DNA of 64,000 nucleotides from Hippopus hippopus (GCA_946811185.2 OX328105.1:41218845-41282844), one strand, 5' to 3'; counted from the stretch's first letter, positions 20,068 through 32,498 are shown. Numbers and translations: made by a program. The notes: generated by a model not told the origin, from the letters alone.

Positions 20068-20282
20068 CCCTTATCACACTATTCCAAGTTATATCAATCC
20101 ATCAATCCTAGGAAAGAAGCCCCTGAAAACAATGCAGGAAAATGAGACAACACTGTTAAGAATCATTTTCTCCTCCCCCACCCCCCCCCCAATTTTTTCC
20201 ACCTTTACATACACAACTTCATCAAATGCAAATGCTTTCGATTTAGACTAGTCTAAAATTCTGTCGTTCTGCAAAGGGTAAA
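20068..20282 (-). mobile_element. Family A MITE, old copy
   Basis: TTATCCCTTATCACACTATT start, a C-rich run replaces part of the centre (20177-20190), end TGCAAAGGGTAAAG. Confidence 0.6.
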
Positions 20283-20814
20283 GCACCCTTATTTATTTGG
20301 CTAGTGGAGTATCACCAGTGGTCCTTGATTCATACCCATAAGCAAGAACTGACCCTCAATCTACAGAGAAATCTATATTAATCAATATTACATCGGAGAA
20401 ATAAATCTATTTGATGTACTTTGTATGCATGTTGTTGCTTTATTTCTCATCATTTCTAATTATTTTAACTGTTTACATTTTTTACTTATCTCGATCACAT
20501 TCTATTTGCACAGATAGCATCCTAAGATCATGTCCCGGATGAGTGATATCATTTACATTTAGTTTATAAGCGGAACTTATTTCTGTTGTTTTTTATAGTT
20601 TTAATGTAGATTTAGAAATCAAATTGTACAAGACACTTGTGGATTTACACAGAAAATAAGCCTGGAATTCTTTCCTCAATAGAAATTATGTTTTTTCTGT
20701 CATAGTAGATAATAGCATTATTACAGGACTGACAATGTACAAGGAACCCTCTTTGTAAAAATCATGACATGATTACTTTGGCCTTACTGTTGAAAAAGTG
20801 GGTGGGATTATAAA
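20283..20814. other. Intergenic, no recognised element
   Basis: About 530 bp of AT-rich sequence without repeats or frames worth noting. Confidence 0.35.
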
Positions 20815-21844
20815 ACAGGTGGGTCACTGGCCCTAAAGCCCTCACCTGAGTAAAGTCATCTACAGTTGATAAAGCTGAATAGATCCTGGTTTTAATGATG
20901 TAAAACAAATAAGTAAATGACCTTCTTTTTGACTGGGTGAGAACAATTTCGAAATTGTCCAAGATCTCATTAGGACAAATATTCTAAACAGGTTTCATGA
21001 GTATCACCTGAAAATGTGGCCTCTAGAGTGCACACAAGGTTCTTCTAAGATTAAACCCTGTGACCTACTTTTTTGACCCAACATCACTCAATTTCAAAGT
21101 TGTCCTAGATATCATCAAGACAATCACTCTGACCGAGTTTCATGAGTACAAGGCTGAAAATATAGCCTCTAGAGTACACACAAGGCTTTTCTAAGATTTG
21201 GCCCAGTGACATACTGTTTGACTCAACATGATCCAATTTCAAACTTACCCGAAATATCATCAAGACAAAGATTCTGACCTATATCCATGAGTATCAAGCT
21301 AAAAAAGTGGACTCTAGAGTGCACACAAGGGTTTTCTAAGATTTGGCCCAGTGACCTACTTTTTGACCTGAAGTGACCCAATTTCGACTTGTCCAAAATA
21401 TCATCAAGACAAAAATTCTGACAAAGTTTCATGAGTATCAAACTGAAATGTGACCTCTAGATTGCCCACAAGGTTTTTCATAGATTCAGCCCAGTGACCT
21501 ACTTTTTGACCCAGTGTGACCCAATTTCACACTTGTCCAACAAATCATCAAGACAAACACTGACCAAGTTTCATGAGTATGAAACTATAAATGTAGTCTC
21601 TAGAGTGCACACAAGGTTTGTCCAACATTTGGCCTTTGACCTACTTTCTGACCCCCACATGACCAAATTTCGAACTTGTCTGAGATTTTTTTCAAGACAA
21701 ATATTCTGACCAAGTTTCTTGAGTATCTGACTGAAAATTTGGTCTCTAGAGTACACACAAGGAAAATGCTGAAGAGGCACAATGGATGAGGGATACAGCA
21801 TGATCACAAAAGCTCACCTTGAGCACTCAGTGCTCAGGTGAGCT
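20815..21844. mobile_element. Family D element, second copy with six units
   Basis: GTCACTGGCCCTAAAGCCCT start and GTGCTCAGGTGAGCTT end, same orientation as the copy at 18134. Unit anchors near 21018, 21165, 21310, 21457, 21597 and 21744. Confidence 0.8.
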
Positions 21845-24800
21845 TAAAAATGGGGGTTTCCCCCCACAGTTTTAAAAAAAGTGGGGGATTTTCAAAGAAT
21901 GTGGGGGCCCAAAAGGAAAATTATATAACTAAGACATCAAACTTGTTAAATTAGTTAGTCAGTCTTGTCATTCTTTTGAGGCCACAACCAGTCTTTCAGC
22001 CACTATCACTGGAATGAGTGCTGCTCACTCAGGGTATAACAAGAGCCCCTTCTCTGTCTCAGTAGGATCAATATTTATCCAGTCTTCTTCTGCTTCCTCA
22101 TCAGATTTCCAAGGAATGATGTGGTAGAAAAAGTGAAATTATAACTTATTTTATGTTTTGGCACTCTGGAGAACAGTCCAGATGATGTCATTTTTAAGCG
22201 TGGGGACCTCATTCCATACAGTGTCAGAAAATGTGGAGGACTATTTACAAAAGTTTGGGATTCCTCCAATCCTGCTGCTTAGATGAAACACTGTCAACGA
22301 TATCAAAATATCTACCTTACATTGCAAATAAATCACAGGCAACCAATGGGTAAAATGAAAGGTGGTCATATACGGTAACCTCTATTACTACATTGACAGT
22401 GAATCCTGTAAAGTAAAGCAGCTACATGTTTGTGACATAAAGCTCACATACCTTTCATTCCCTGACACTGACCTGCTAACTTGCAAAGTTAAGTTACTAT
22501 AGTACATGTACTAATAACCCTGATTTGGAGACTTGCTCCTTTTTTATTTATCTTTATTGTGTCTCCACAAGCCCCTATATCTGCCATTCTTCAATTTCTT
22601 CTGGTTAATCTCTTCTGGCACCTCTTCACTTCTAATGGCTCTATGCGGCAATATTTTTCTTGACTGCTAATAATATGGACATGGAACATTAGATAAATTA
22701 TTAATCTTTATAAAAAACACCAAAATGTGACTGTTACTTCTTGTATACCATTTTTTTGAAATGGAAATATCCACTGACCTACTTCTAGTGATTATTCCAG
22801 ACACGGCAAAAGGGCAGAGAGGCATGAAAAAGGGGCAGGGAGGAACAATGCCTTGTTGAATGATTACTACTTTCAGACAAAGGCAAAAAAGTGTCCTTAA
22901 CTCTTTTCAAAACAAGTTCTATGTATAACTTTGAATATGAATTGCATATTAAAGAAAAGAACAAGAAAGGATTCTTATCAACTCGTTGGCTCTAAGGGAA
23001 CATTATCATTCTGACCATTGGGTTTTGATTGCCTTGTAATTTATGACCCCATGATGCCCATTCACATTTAGCTTTAAACCCTGACATTTCTCATCAGATA
23101 ACTAAAAAGGTCTAGAGTAATAAAAAAAGAAGAACTTCTTCCCAGCTGTAAATTAAGAAACAACAACAGTTTTGATTAAAAAAAAAAAAATACTGGTAGC
23201 TTTTGGCATAAATTAAAAGATTAAAAGACTTAACAAGATTCACATAACAAGATTCACAGAGTCGTAATCTATTACTTTCAAGATTGTTTGCTCCTTTGGT
23301 GTACCATCCATAATTGTAATTTATACAAAAAATATATGTAATGATAGTCTCCAGCTGTAAGAAGAGTTAATTCTGTTTTGTTTTACAACTACTGATGTAT
23401 TGAGAATATTGATTGTGTGACGTCATTTAAGCAAATTAGCACAAGCTTTACCTGTAGAAGTAAGACAGGGTTTCGAGCGATAAAGGGATAGATTTAGCGA
23501 GTTAGTAACAGATAAGGATCATAACACTCTATTGTCTTGTCTAACTGACCAAGTTCATAAAGGATAAGTGATGTCACCGTTAAGTCTTAGATTGCAGTGA
23601 CATAGTCAGGTCGGGTGAAATTAAAGGTGAACTTTTTTCACTGTGCGAGCTTGACGAGGCGAAGTCGAGACACTGAAGGCGAGTTCTTCGCCCACTTAGC
23701 CCAGTTGCTTGTTCCCCGAAACCATGACACAGACAGCCAAGTTTTTGTATGTATATGATAAGGGCAGCAGGGCGGATGAATACAGATTCAAGGGGCACAA
23801 GGGCAGGGTGAAAAAGGGGTAGGGCGGCGCGCCCTGCTATTCCGCTCTAGAATAAACACTACACTTCCACGGAAATCGAAACTAGGCTGAACATTTTCTG
23901 CGCATGTTCCAAAAGCCATTTCAAGTACATTAAAGTTCTTTTTTCCACATTTTATCACCTGTTTTATCAGCTTGGGCACGGAAATGAAAGTAAAATGTTG
24001 TTTTACCTTTATTCCTAGTATTACGCCAACAAAGTTAATTTTAAATGATGCAAGGCTGATTTTATTTCAAAATCATGTACATCACAGTCCTGAAAAATGC
24101 TGTGTCAATATTATCATACACCAGAAAATGGTTTACTGAGAGAAGTAATCAAACTGTATGATGGTGAAATTTACCATCGTCCACGCACTTATTGCACTAA
24201 AGGGTCGATAATAGGTGCATTGCTCTACCTATTATATGATAGTATTTTTTTCAAATCAAATTGAAAGCGCATGTGCAATTCACTGAATCTATAATGAGTG
24301 TTTGTATACAGATTAACCAGATAGTTTATAAAAGTAATATAAAAAAGACCAATGAAAACTGTAAATTAAATATGATGTCAACCTGAACTTACATCATTTA
24401 ATCTATCAATCAACATCCTAAAACTCATTTTTAAAGCTGACACGCAGGTTAAAGACATATATGTCTGGCTGATAAATGACTGGTTAAATTTTGAAATTTT
24501 ATATAAGTATTCTAAGAGTGGCTGCCATGAAAGGGAGTGGAGAAACAATCACAACATAACATCTTTAGACTGAAGGTAGTGTAATAGTGACCTACTTCCA
24601 AAAACTACAGTATGTCACCACGTTTGGCTTTCCATCACTATTCAGAAAAAGTGTTGACATCTCTGAACGTAAATTACGGTGATTTTCTTTTCAAAAACAG
24701 ACATACATTAACATAATTAAGAAGTGTTGCAATAGAAAGTCTTTTCCATTGTATCTATTTACACCAAATGTCAACCAGGAACTAAAAATAACCATCAACA

Positions 24801-25477
24801 AATGTCTCAAAAATAGTCTGTATTTTATCAATAAAGATAAACTTTACCTATTTGCTAAATGGTAGGAAGAGATTTAAAATAAACCAACCTTTCTAAAATT
24901 ATCAAGTAAGTAAGGGATAAATGACGTTAGTTCTTTAATTTACGTTTTTAACCTAACGTAGTTTTTCCATTTTTATTTTGATGTAATGCTTCCGGTTTGG
25001 TACCCGAGTTACTACTCTGATAACCAGTCTGTGTTAATATCACGATTCGTTCCATATCTCCATTTGAAAATGAAGTTTTCGTTATTATTAAATGATTACT
25101 TGAAAAAAGTAAGAGGATGTTGATATATGATGATTTTTTCATGTGAAATTTTTCCCGGCATAAAATATGAAAAAGAAATATTCTTCTTTAGACATTTGAT
25201 GAAGATCTCACTTTCCCTTGTACATACATAAAATATTGTCTTTGAACCTTACTTTAATGCCAGCATTGGATAGTTATTAAAAAATCTTCTGATAAGCTGT
25301 ATCAGTACAAATAGACACCTCACATAATGGAGATATATACCTTGCATTGATTTTTACATGAAACTCCAGTTGTAAAGTTTGAATGATTGCATTCATGATA
25401 ATCTTATATTTCCAATCTAAGATGACTATGGCAGAATTAACCATGCTGTGGGAACTTTATGAACAAATTCAAAATTC
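21845..25477. other. 3.6 kb intergenic stretch without recognised repeats
   Basis: No A, B, C, D or SINE copies. Contains G/C-run segments (GGGGGTTTCCCCCC at 21846) and a GC-richer patch at 23600-23840. No open frame looks like a gene on either strand. The longest repeat-free part of the window. Confidence 0.45.
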
Positions 25478-25685
25478 ATTCTTTACCAAACAATCACATG
25501 TATGATTTCACTATTCTGAGGAAGAACTCTTTTATAAACAGTATGGAAATAAAGAAAGAGCTGTAAATCACCATCTTCTACAATCTGCTCTTTCAAAAGA
25601 CCAATCCAATCATATGAGCTGCATTTCATGTTTGCAAAAGCTTTCAAATTGGACAAGTCTTAAATCTTACTGTCTGCTAAAGAGA
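25478..25685 (-). mobile_element. Family A MITE, old copy
   Basis: ATTCTTTACCAAACAATCAC start, decayed centre, TGCAAAAGCTTTCAAATTGG arm. Confidence 0.6.
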
Positions 25686-25686
25686 T

Positions 25687-25899
25687 ACCTCTTTACCACA
25701 TGACAAAAATTTAGACTTTCTCATTATGGAAGCATTTGTAGATGACAAATGTGTCTCAAACGATGGCTTTTCTCTTTGAAAGGGTCAGAAATATGTAGGA
25801 AAGGAAGAAAAGGGAGCATTTTCTCCTTTTCCTGCAATGTTTTTTAAAGCCTTTTTCTTTAAAATTGTAAAAATTCAGGATTGTCTTGTAAAGGATTAA
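25687..25899 (+). mobile_element. Family A MITE
   Basis: CTCTTTACCACATGACAAAA start, shortened centre (AAAAGGGAGCATTTTCTCC), TTAA at 25896-25899. Stands next to the opposite-orientation copy at 25478. Confidence 0.75.
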
Positions 25900-25918
25900 C
25901 CTTCTAAATGACAAAATA

Positions 25919-26136
25919 TGAGCACAGCTGCCAAGCCCTGTAGCCCAGTTGGTAGCATACAAGTTATTGTGACAGGATTCTCTTTCCTCTCTCGCCACTT
26001 ATCATTGTTCCACTGATGATTACATGGGAAAGCAGCAGAAAACTCCAGGGAAGTGTGAATAGGTTTACTAGCTTCCATGATAAAACTGAAATAATGTTGA
26101 AAACGGTGTTAAATACCATGCAAACAAATGATCATA
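25919..26136 (+). mobile_element. SINE, type 2, B-box region deleted
   Basis: Head CCTGTAGCCCAGTTGGTAGC, body with ATTGTGACAGGATTC and TGGGAAAGCAGCAG, tail CATGCAAACAAATGATCA. Confidence 0.72.
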
Positions 26137-26245
26137 ATTATGATTACCAATAATATTAACTTAATGTTTTGAAATCTTTGAAGTCTTTGAAATCTCGTAG
26201 TACTCCTTCTGTACGCCTGATGTCTCATTCTGTTGTTTCAGTGAC

Positions 26246-26440
26246 CATCCCTGTACTAAACAATCACATGATATTTCGACCCTTAGGAATTGGACATATG
26301 AAAATATTACGGGAAAAAGAGAAAATGCTGTTCAAACAGCATTTTCTTGTTTTCCAAATAATTATTGTCTGTCCTTTCAAAGAGAAATCCCATCAATTGA
26401 GGCACATACAACCCTTACCACACAAATTCTAAGATTTAAA
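26246..26440 (-). mobile_element. Family A, decayed copy
   Basis: CTGTACTAAACAATCACATG start; centre reduced to GAGAAAATGCTGTTCAAACA / GCATTTTCTTG. Confidence 0.55.
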
Positions 26441-26448
26441 GGCAGCTT

Positions 26449-27575
26449 ATTCAGACGCAAGAACCATATCCATAGATCAAAGATCACGGTCATGGCAAGG
26501 TCAAACATGTTTAAAAAGGGAAATTAGGGGTGGGGGTGGGGTTATGTTCAAGGGTGGCCTGTAGCTTTTTAGTTATGAATTTAACAATAACTTTGTGTGA
26601 TTGTCAACAACATAAGGATAATGTGTCACGCACATGAACCATGTTTGTCAGTCAAAGGTCAAGGTCATTGCAAGGTTAACTGTGTTAAAAAGTGAATTTT
26701 TTGGGGAGATGATGTTTGTGTCTGGCCTGTAACTTTTTTCAATTATAAACAAGTTTCAGTATAACTGTGCAGAATGGTCAACCACTAAATGACAATGTGT
26801 CTCGCACAAGAACCATGTCCAACTGTCCATGTGACCGTCCGTCTGTCTGTTTGTGCAGTTTTTTGTATCCAGGCCACAACTTTTTCCCTGTTGTTTCATT
26901 CCAAAACAATTGAAGGAAATGTTTACCACACCAAGACCATAATTCAGGAACAGTAGTCATGTCCATAAGTCAGGCCTTGTCTATTTGTCTGTCCCTCCAC
27001 CTGTCAGTGCAGTTTTCGTGTCCAGACCATAACTGGTTTCCCTATTTCTTAATTTCAAAATAACTTTGTGTACAAATGTTGACCCCATCAAGATGATGTG
27101 TCATAAGCAATAGCCATGTCCCTAGGACAAAGGTCAAGGTCACAGCATGGTCACGTGGTCACGTGTGTGTGTGTGTGTGTGTGTGTGTTTTTTTTTTTTG
27201 GGGGGGGGGGGTGTTCATGTCCAGTATCTAACTTTTTCTAACATTTTTAATTTTGAATAAATTTCATTAAAATTTTTCAGATTGTCAACGACATACAGAT
27301 GATACGGTCACACGCAGGAGCCATATCTGTTGGTCAAAGTTCAAGGCCATGGTAAGGTCAAATGTGTTTAAAAAATGGAACTTTCAGGGGTTTATGTTCA
27401 TGTCTGGCCTGTCCCTTTTTTCGCATTCTAAATGAATTTCTGCATAATTGTGCAGAAATATCAACCACATAACCATAAACAGATGATGTGTCATGTCCAA
27501 GAGTCTTGTCCATAGACTGACAGACAAACGGAGTAAACAAAAATTATATCCCCCTGAATTTTTTTTCGGGTAAAA
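26449..27575. repeat. Family F array of diverged ~170 bp units
   Basis: About seven units anchored on CATGTCCATAG.TCAAAGGTCA-type sequence (near 26467, 26638, 26812, 26953, 27112, 27321, 27500), each with ATGGCAAGGTCA and CTGGCCTGTAACTTTTT. A (GT)n run then T and G runs interrupt it at 27157-27211. The right edge ATATCCCCCTGAATTTTTTT recalls the F-type edge at 63741. Confidence 0.7.
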
Positions 27576-27952
27576 AAAAGTTCAAAAGATCAACTACCTA
27601 ATCATTTTGGCAAATTTTTAGAGAATTGCAAACCTGAAGAAGAAGACGAAGATTATAAGAGATTTTCAATATTTTTCTGTTTTGAGGTTTTGATGGAATC
27701 AATTTCTTTGGAGAAATTCTGAGGAGGGCCATGACAGCATGAAATCTGAAGTTTCCCAAGAATCGGATGCACATTTCAAAGAAATTGATTGAAATAAAAT
27801 TTAATAGATGTACACATGACACCCAGGTGGATGGATGGTCATGACAAATTGTCTATCGTCAAGAGAGCTAAAAATCCTAAACTCCTTTCCTTCCATTGTA
27901 TGTCATGCTTGCCATCCATTAAGTTTTGGTTTATCAATAAAAAAAAAAACCC

Positions 27953-28235
27953 TGCCAAGCCAGGTAGTGGAGTCAGTAGTGGGCAAGACTTGAAACAAGG
28001 GGGTCATTGGTTTGAATCCCAGCCCAGCCAATTTCTTTCCAAGCATTGACAATAAGTCATTGCAACAGGATTCATTCCTTTCTCACTGCTGATCATAGTT
28101 TCGATGATGGATATGTGGGAAAACAGCCAGCGGCTTTGGAAGAATATTGTGCGAAATACTTGTAAAGAAAACTCCAAGAGAGCATAGATAGGTGCACTGG
28201 CCGCCATGAACTGGAATAATGTTGCACAGTTAGAA
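27953..28235 (+). mobile_element. SINE, type 2, with A and B boxes
   Basis: AGCCAGGTAGTGGAGTCAGT (A-box region), CATTGGTTTGAATCCCAG (B box), body TTTCTTTCCAAGCATTGAC.. and CAGCCAGCGGCTTTGGAAGA. Confidence 0.78.
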
Positions 28236-28284
28236 AATACCTGTAAGGTTATGAGTTAATTCAAATGTAGATTTCCATTACATA

Positions 28285-28505
28285 TTAACCCTTTTCCACA
28301 CCATCCCAAGTTTTAGCCACCCTGAGACATAAGGCTTTTAAAAACAATATGGGAAAAGGACAAAAAAGTAACCATCACTTTCGTCTTTTCCTACTATGTT
28401 TTCTGCCCTTTCAAAGGCAAATTCCACCAACTTTGGTATGCTCAATTTGTTGTCTGTAAATTTTCAGTATGAAAGAGCCTAAACCTTTGTCGTCTGGTGA
28501 TTTCA
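28285..28505 (-). mobile_element. Family A MITE
   Basis: TTAACCCTTTTCCACACC start, changed centre (GGACAAAAAAGTAACC), end TTTGTCGTCTGGTGA. Confidence 0.7.
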
Positions 28506-28544
28506 TTCAAAGTTTACCGTCAGGTGGCTGATCCAAAATTAGAC

Positions 28545-28770
28545 TAAACATTTTTTGCAAAGAATGTGCAGTCAGACTCTGATCTCGATGAAGTCAATCT
28601 CCAAGAGCTATTTGTTCCTGTTGGCAGTGAAAGAAATAAACAAATGTAAGTAAAACCATATACTTCAGAACTTCAGTATAATTACATTCTGTTCTGTGCA
28701 GTCTGATCTTGATCGACTCCGTCTACAAAAGCTATTTACCTGGCCATTGGCACTGATGGAGATAAATAAA
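28545..28770 (+). repeat. Short tandem repeat of a GATCTTGATCGACTC motif
   Basis: Two ~75 bp segments (28570 and 28697 on) share CAGTC.GA.CTTGATCGA, AAGCTATTT and GAAATAAA-type sequence. Related short hairpins with AGATCAGACTGC lie at 41137 and 52880. Confidence 0.5.
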
Positions 28771-28977
28771 TGAGTCATGCTCTGGCAAAAGGGGCATAAT
28801 GCAACTCCGTGATCCACGATACCAAGCAATTAAGTTATTACTGTATTATGAATCCATGAAATCCATATTGTATAAGAACAGCCTGAATTATCAGGTGCTG
28901 CGCGAGGCTGACCTGGACTGATACTTTTTGCAGATGCATTAAGCCCCCTTTTCACAAAGCATGCCTCAAATATTAGT
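28771..28977 (+). mobile_element. Family B MITE, shortened
   Basis: ATGAGTCATGCTCTGGCAAA start and CCTTTTCACAAAGCATGCCTC end, middle ~50 bp short. Confidence 0.75.
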
Positions 28978-29198
28978 AAGACAATATAAATCGGAACTTC
29001 AACATTATATCATTTTATTAGTAATAATTAAAGTAATACAATAATTTTATAAGTAATTCTTCACCATAAATCTATATACATTACATGATTGCATCATAAA
29101 GAAACAACTAGAGGGTAAAAATGGTGTGACCAAGTCAATACAAGCAGTTCAAAGTGCCTCACAGATACATGTAGATTGCTTTTAGGCCAAATATGAAC

Positions 29199-29407
29199 CC
29201 TTAATCAAAATACAAAATTTTAGACCTTTCTCATTTGAAATCACTTGCAGACAACAAATTAGATGTGGCTCAAATAACAGGATTTGTCTGTGAAAGGGTA
29301 GAAATCATAGTCAGAAAAGGAGATAATGATGGCTATCAGTATTTTCTCCCTATCCCATAAAATTTTTAAAAGCCGTCTGTCAAGGTCATTAAAACAGGTT
29401 TGTTTAA
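29199..29407 (+). mobile_element. Family A MITE, first of a tandem pair
   Basis: CCCTTAATCAAAATACAAAA start, changed centre, ends at the TTAA (29404) that also starts the next copy. Confidence 0.72.
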
Positions 29408-29634
29408 CTCCTTACCACATGACAAAATTGTAGACTTGTTCAAATTGAAAGGGATTGCAGATGATAATTTATATATAGCTTAAATGATAGCATTTGTCTT
29501 TGATAGGGTAGAAAACATTTTGAGAAAAGGGAGAAAATGCTGGTTACCAACATTTTCTCATTTTCCCAAAATTTTTCAAAAGGCTTCTTTTTTTCAGGGT
29601 CGTTAAAACTTGTGATTGTGTGGTAATGGGTTAA
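29404..29634 (+). mobile_element. Family A MITE, second of a tandem pair
   Basis: TTAACTCCTTACCACATG start, palindrome nearly intact, end GTGTGGTAATGGGTTAA. Confidence 0.85.
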
Positions 29635-29713
29635 TTAAGGGTTGAACAGGTCCGTTTAATAAGGGTTAAGATGCCTCAAACATACATGCAGATTTCTTCT
29701 AGGTAAATATTGT

Positions 29714-29830
29714 AGGTTATTGCACTTGTATAGGCATATATTGTGATGAACGAGTTCTTTTGGCAAGCTCTGGCGTCCTTTCCAAAAGAACAATTTTGAC
29801 ACAATATATTCCCATACAAGTGCAATAACC
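29714..29830. repeat. Foldback hairpin, ~117 bp
   Basis: GGTTATTGCACTTGTATAGG and CATACAAGTGCAATAACC at the ends, GTTCTTTTGG/CCAAAAGAAC inside, loop CAAGCTCTGGCGTC. Confidence 0.78.
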
Positions 29831-30368
29831 TTTTTATAATCTACTTTGACATAATTCCCGTAGTTTTAAAGGGTTTTCATCAAATTCATTGATTTATCTT
29901 TACACAGTCTTGTTGTTTTCAAAAATGATAAGAAATCTGTTTCATCAACCTTTCACAGGATTTTCAATTTTGGCTCATGATGTTGTCACTGTTGCTAGAT
30001 GTATGTAAACAAACAAGATGGCAACCAAGCATCCTTTTCTTTCGCTTAATAATTTCTTTGTATATAAACATGTTTGATAGATACATTTTTCATATTTTTT
30101 TAGTGACTGCTATTTAGAAAACAAATGTTCTGCTTATGCTCTCAGCCATTCATATTTTGATTTTTTGGACAAATGGGGCATTTTAAAATAGTTCCTTATT
30201 TAGCGACATGTGAAAAAGTTCTTCAGTATGCAATATGAAAGTATGCAATATGAAAACATATTGCATACTTTTATCCAGTACAAACACATTTGGACAATAT
30301 CAAAGTATATAATAATAAAAAATATCAACAAAAACAGAAGAGTTGTATTTATCTGCAAAGATGCCATT
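29831..30368. other. Intergenic, no recognised element
   Basis: Contains two direct GTATGCAATATGAAA repeats at ~30225-30255 and nothing else notable. Confidence 0.35.
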
Positions 30369-30670
30369 TTAACTCTATCAAACCACAAAATTATGGACTT
30401 GGCAAAATGTAAACTGTTTGCAAATGGCATATTAAACATGGCTCAAATTATGTGCATTAGTCTGTGAAAGGGCAGAAAACATTGTGGGAAAAGGAAAAAA
30501 ATGCTGGTTACCAGCATTTTTTCCTTTACCCACAATGTTTTCAAAATCCTCTGGCAGGTTTGCTAAAACTCAGGAATGTTTGTTACCAGCATTTTGTCCT
30601 TTTCCAGGATGTTTTCAAATGTCTTCTTTCTCAGGTTTGTCAAAATTCAGGATTGTGTGGGAAAGGATGA
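30369..30670 (+). mobile_element. Family A MITE with duplicated right half
   Basis: TTAACTCTATCAAACCAC start; TTACCAGCATTTT..CCT and the right arm occur twice (30508 and 30580 on). Confidence 0.75.
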
Positions 30671-30799
30671 AATATATCATCAAAAACTGAAAAGTTGTAT
30701 ATGTTTTCAAAGACAGCCTTTTCACAAAGATACTGACATAGAAAATGCATAAAGATATCTTACAAAGAAACATATGACTTAACTGAGCTTATCAACATG

Positions 30800-30985
30800 A
30801 TCTTCCCGTATTTATATGACCCTGAGGAAAAGAGCTCCTGAAAACACTGGAAAAAGGAAAAAAAATCACACTATGTTTTCTACCATTTCAAAGACAAATC
30901 TAATAATTTCAATCACATTTGTCATCTGCAAATAATTTTGAATTTGGACCAGTCTAACATTTGCTACTTGGTAAATATTCATGAA
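30800..30985 (-). mobile_element. Family A, decayed copy
   Basis: TATGACCCTGAGGAAAAGAG, halved centre, GAATTTGGACCAGTCTAA arm. Confidence 0.6.
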
Positions 30986-31209
30986 ATGTTCATGTCTCCA
31001 ATAGAAAAATTTGTCTTTCAGAACTTTTGAAAATAATATGACCAAAGGAGAAAGTGATCCTATGGAGATTTATATGTCTTCTTTACCAGACCACAAAATA
31101 CATGTATTAGGCTTTTTTTGCGGGAAGACAGTTGTGTAAAGGGTAGAATGTTGGCCTTTCTCTTAAAAAATGTTCCAGTGATTAAGTAAGGGCTTGTTTC
31201 ACAATTGAT

Positions 31210-31740
31210 TTGAAATAGATAATGTTTGAACTAAAATTTAGGCTTGTCATTATGGAAAATATTTGCAGACAAAAAGTAAAATATGACTATAATTATTGAA
31301 CTTGTCTTTGAAAGGACAGAAAACATTTTGCACGCAACACACGAAAAGGGGCATACGGACATTTGCGTAAAGTGTCGTCTCGGATCAGCCCGCGCAGTCC
31401 GCGCAGGTTGATCCGAGACGACACTTTCCAACTGTGTGTGAATTTCTATTTCATGCAAGTCTACTGTAGGACAAAATCTAATGTTGACGTAAAGTGCCGT
31501 CTCGGATTAGCCTGCGCGGACTGCGCAGGCTAATCGGAGACGACACTTTACGCAAATGTCCGAATGCCACTTTTCGCATGTTGCAGACCATTTAGGGAAA
31601 AGAGAAAATGCTTCATACCAGCATTTTCTCCTTTTTTCCAAAATGTTTTCAATAGCACTCTTCTTCTGGGTCAGTACCATGCAGGATTCTTTTCACAAAG
31701 CTTTGGTAATATTTTCTACAATACCTTTTCTTACACGAAG
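31210..31740 (+). mobile_element. Family A MITE interrupted by family C
   Basis: Left arm to GGACAGAAAACATTTTG (31330); resumes at CATTTAGGGAAAAGAG (31589). The break is inside the central palindrome. Confidence 0.75.
31331..31588. mobile_element. Family C foldback MITE, second copy
   Basis: CACGCAACACACGAAAAGGG to TTTTCGCATGTTGCAGAC; the two CAGCC..GCGCAG hairpins as at 9184. CATTTTG / CATTTAG flank it (6 of 7 bases), a probable TSD. Confidence 0.83.
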
Positions 31741-31799
31741 GCATAAATCTGTAAGAAATGGTCACTGGCTTTCAGTATAGACCTCTCACTCAAAGTCCA

Positions 31800-31990
31800 A
31801 TTACACCCTAGAGAAAGAAGGCTTAAAAATTGAAAACATTGTGAGATAAGAAAAAATGTTGGAAACCAGCATTTTCTTCTTTTACTACAATGTTTTCTAT
31901 CATGTTTTAGCATAAATCATATCATCTAAGCCATATTTCTATTATTATCTGCAAATACTGTCACTTTGAACAGGTCTAAAATTTTGCTGA
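31800..31990 (-). mobile_element. Family A MITE, old copy
   Basis: CCTAGAGAAAGAAGGC arm, centre AAAATGTTGGAAACCAGC, TTTGAACAGGTCTAAAATTT arm. Confidence 0.65.
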
Positions 31991-32039
31991 CTGGTAAATA
32001 CTCCAACGTTACACTACCATAGATGTATTTTGTGGACAT

Positions 32040-32090
32040 TGAACACAAAGATCAGCCTGCACATATGCGCAGGCTGATTTTGGTCTACAA
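32040..32090. repeat. Short hairpin
   Basis: AAGATCAGCCTGCACATATG followed by CGCAGGCTGATTTTGGTC; resembles the inner hairpin of families B and C standing alone. Confidence 0.55.
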
Positions 32091-32498
32091 TGTATATTTC
32101 TATATCAATGATTTGTGTGTCAAAATGCCAATAAACTGAACAAAATATATGTAGTAGTCAACAACACAAATTTGGCAGGATGAATACTTCAAAATATCGC
32201 AAAGTATGGCTTGAAACACAAAAGTGTATATATATGAGAAAAAACTTTTTTTTTCCCAAAACACGTCTTTTTAATGTCAATATTGTAACAGCAATTCTAA
32301 ATTCAAATTTAGACAAGCCTTTTAATCGGCTGTGCCAAAACAACTCCTACAATGACTGGCTATGACACAATTCCTCATCTAATCAGGTACCAGTTTACAT
32401 TCAGGGAACTACAATGGTATTCTAAATACACATGTTGATGGGAAAAACAGGTTCACAGCTTAAAAGATTCACAGCGTAAAAGGTAAGTTTTATTTTGA

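Noticed and set aside
26449..27575. CRISPR-like array or satellite in the F, D and R blocks
   Set aside because: Units are 145-170 bp, diverged, without short constant repeats and unique spacers; the context is an animal genome.
32488..32493. AATAAA as the PEX19 polyadenylation signal
   Set aside because: It lies only about six bases past the stop codon; possible but not convincing without transcript data.
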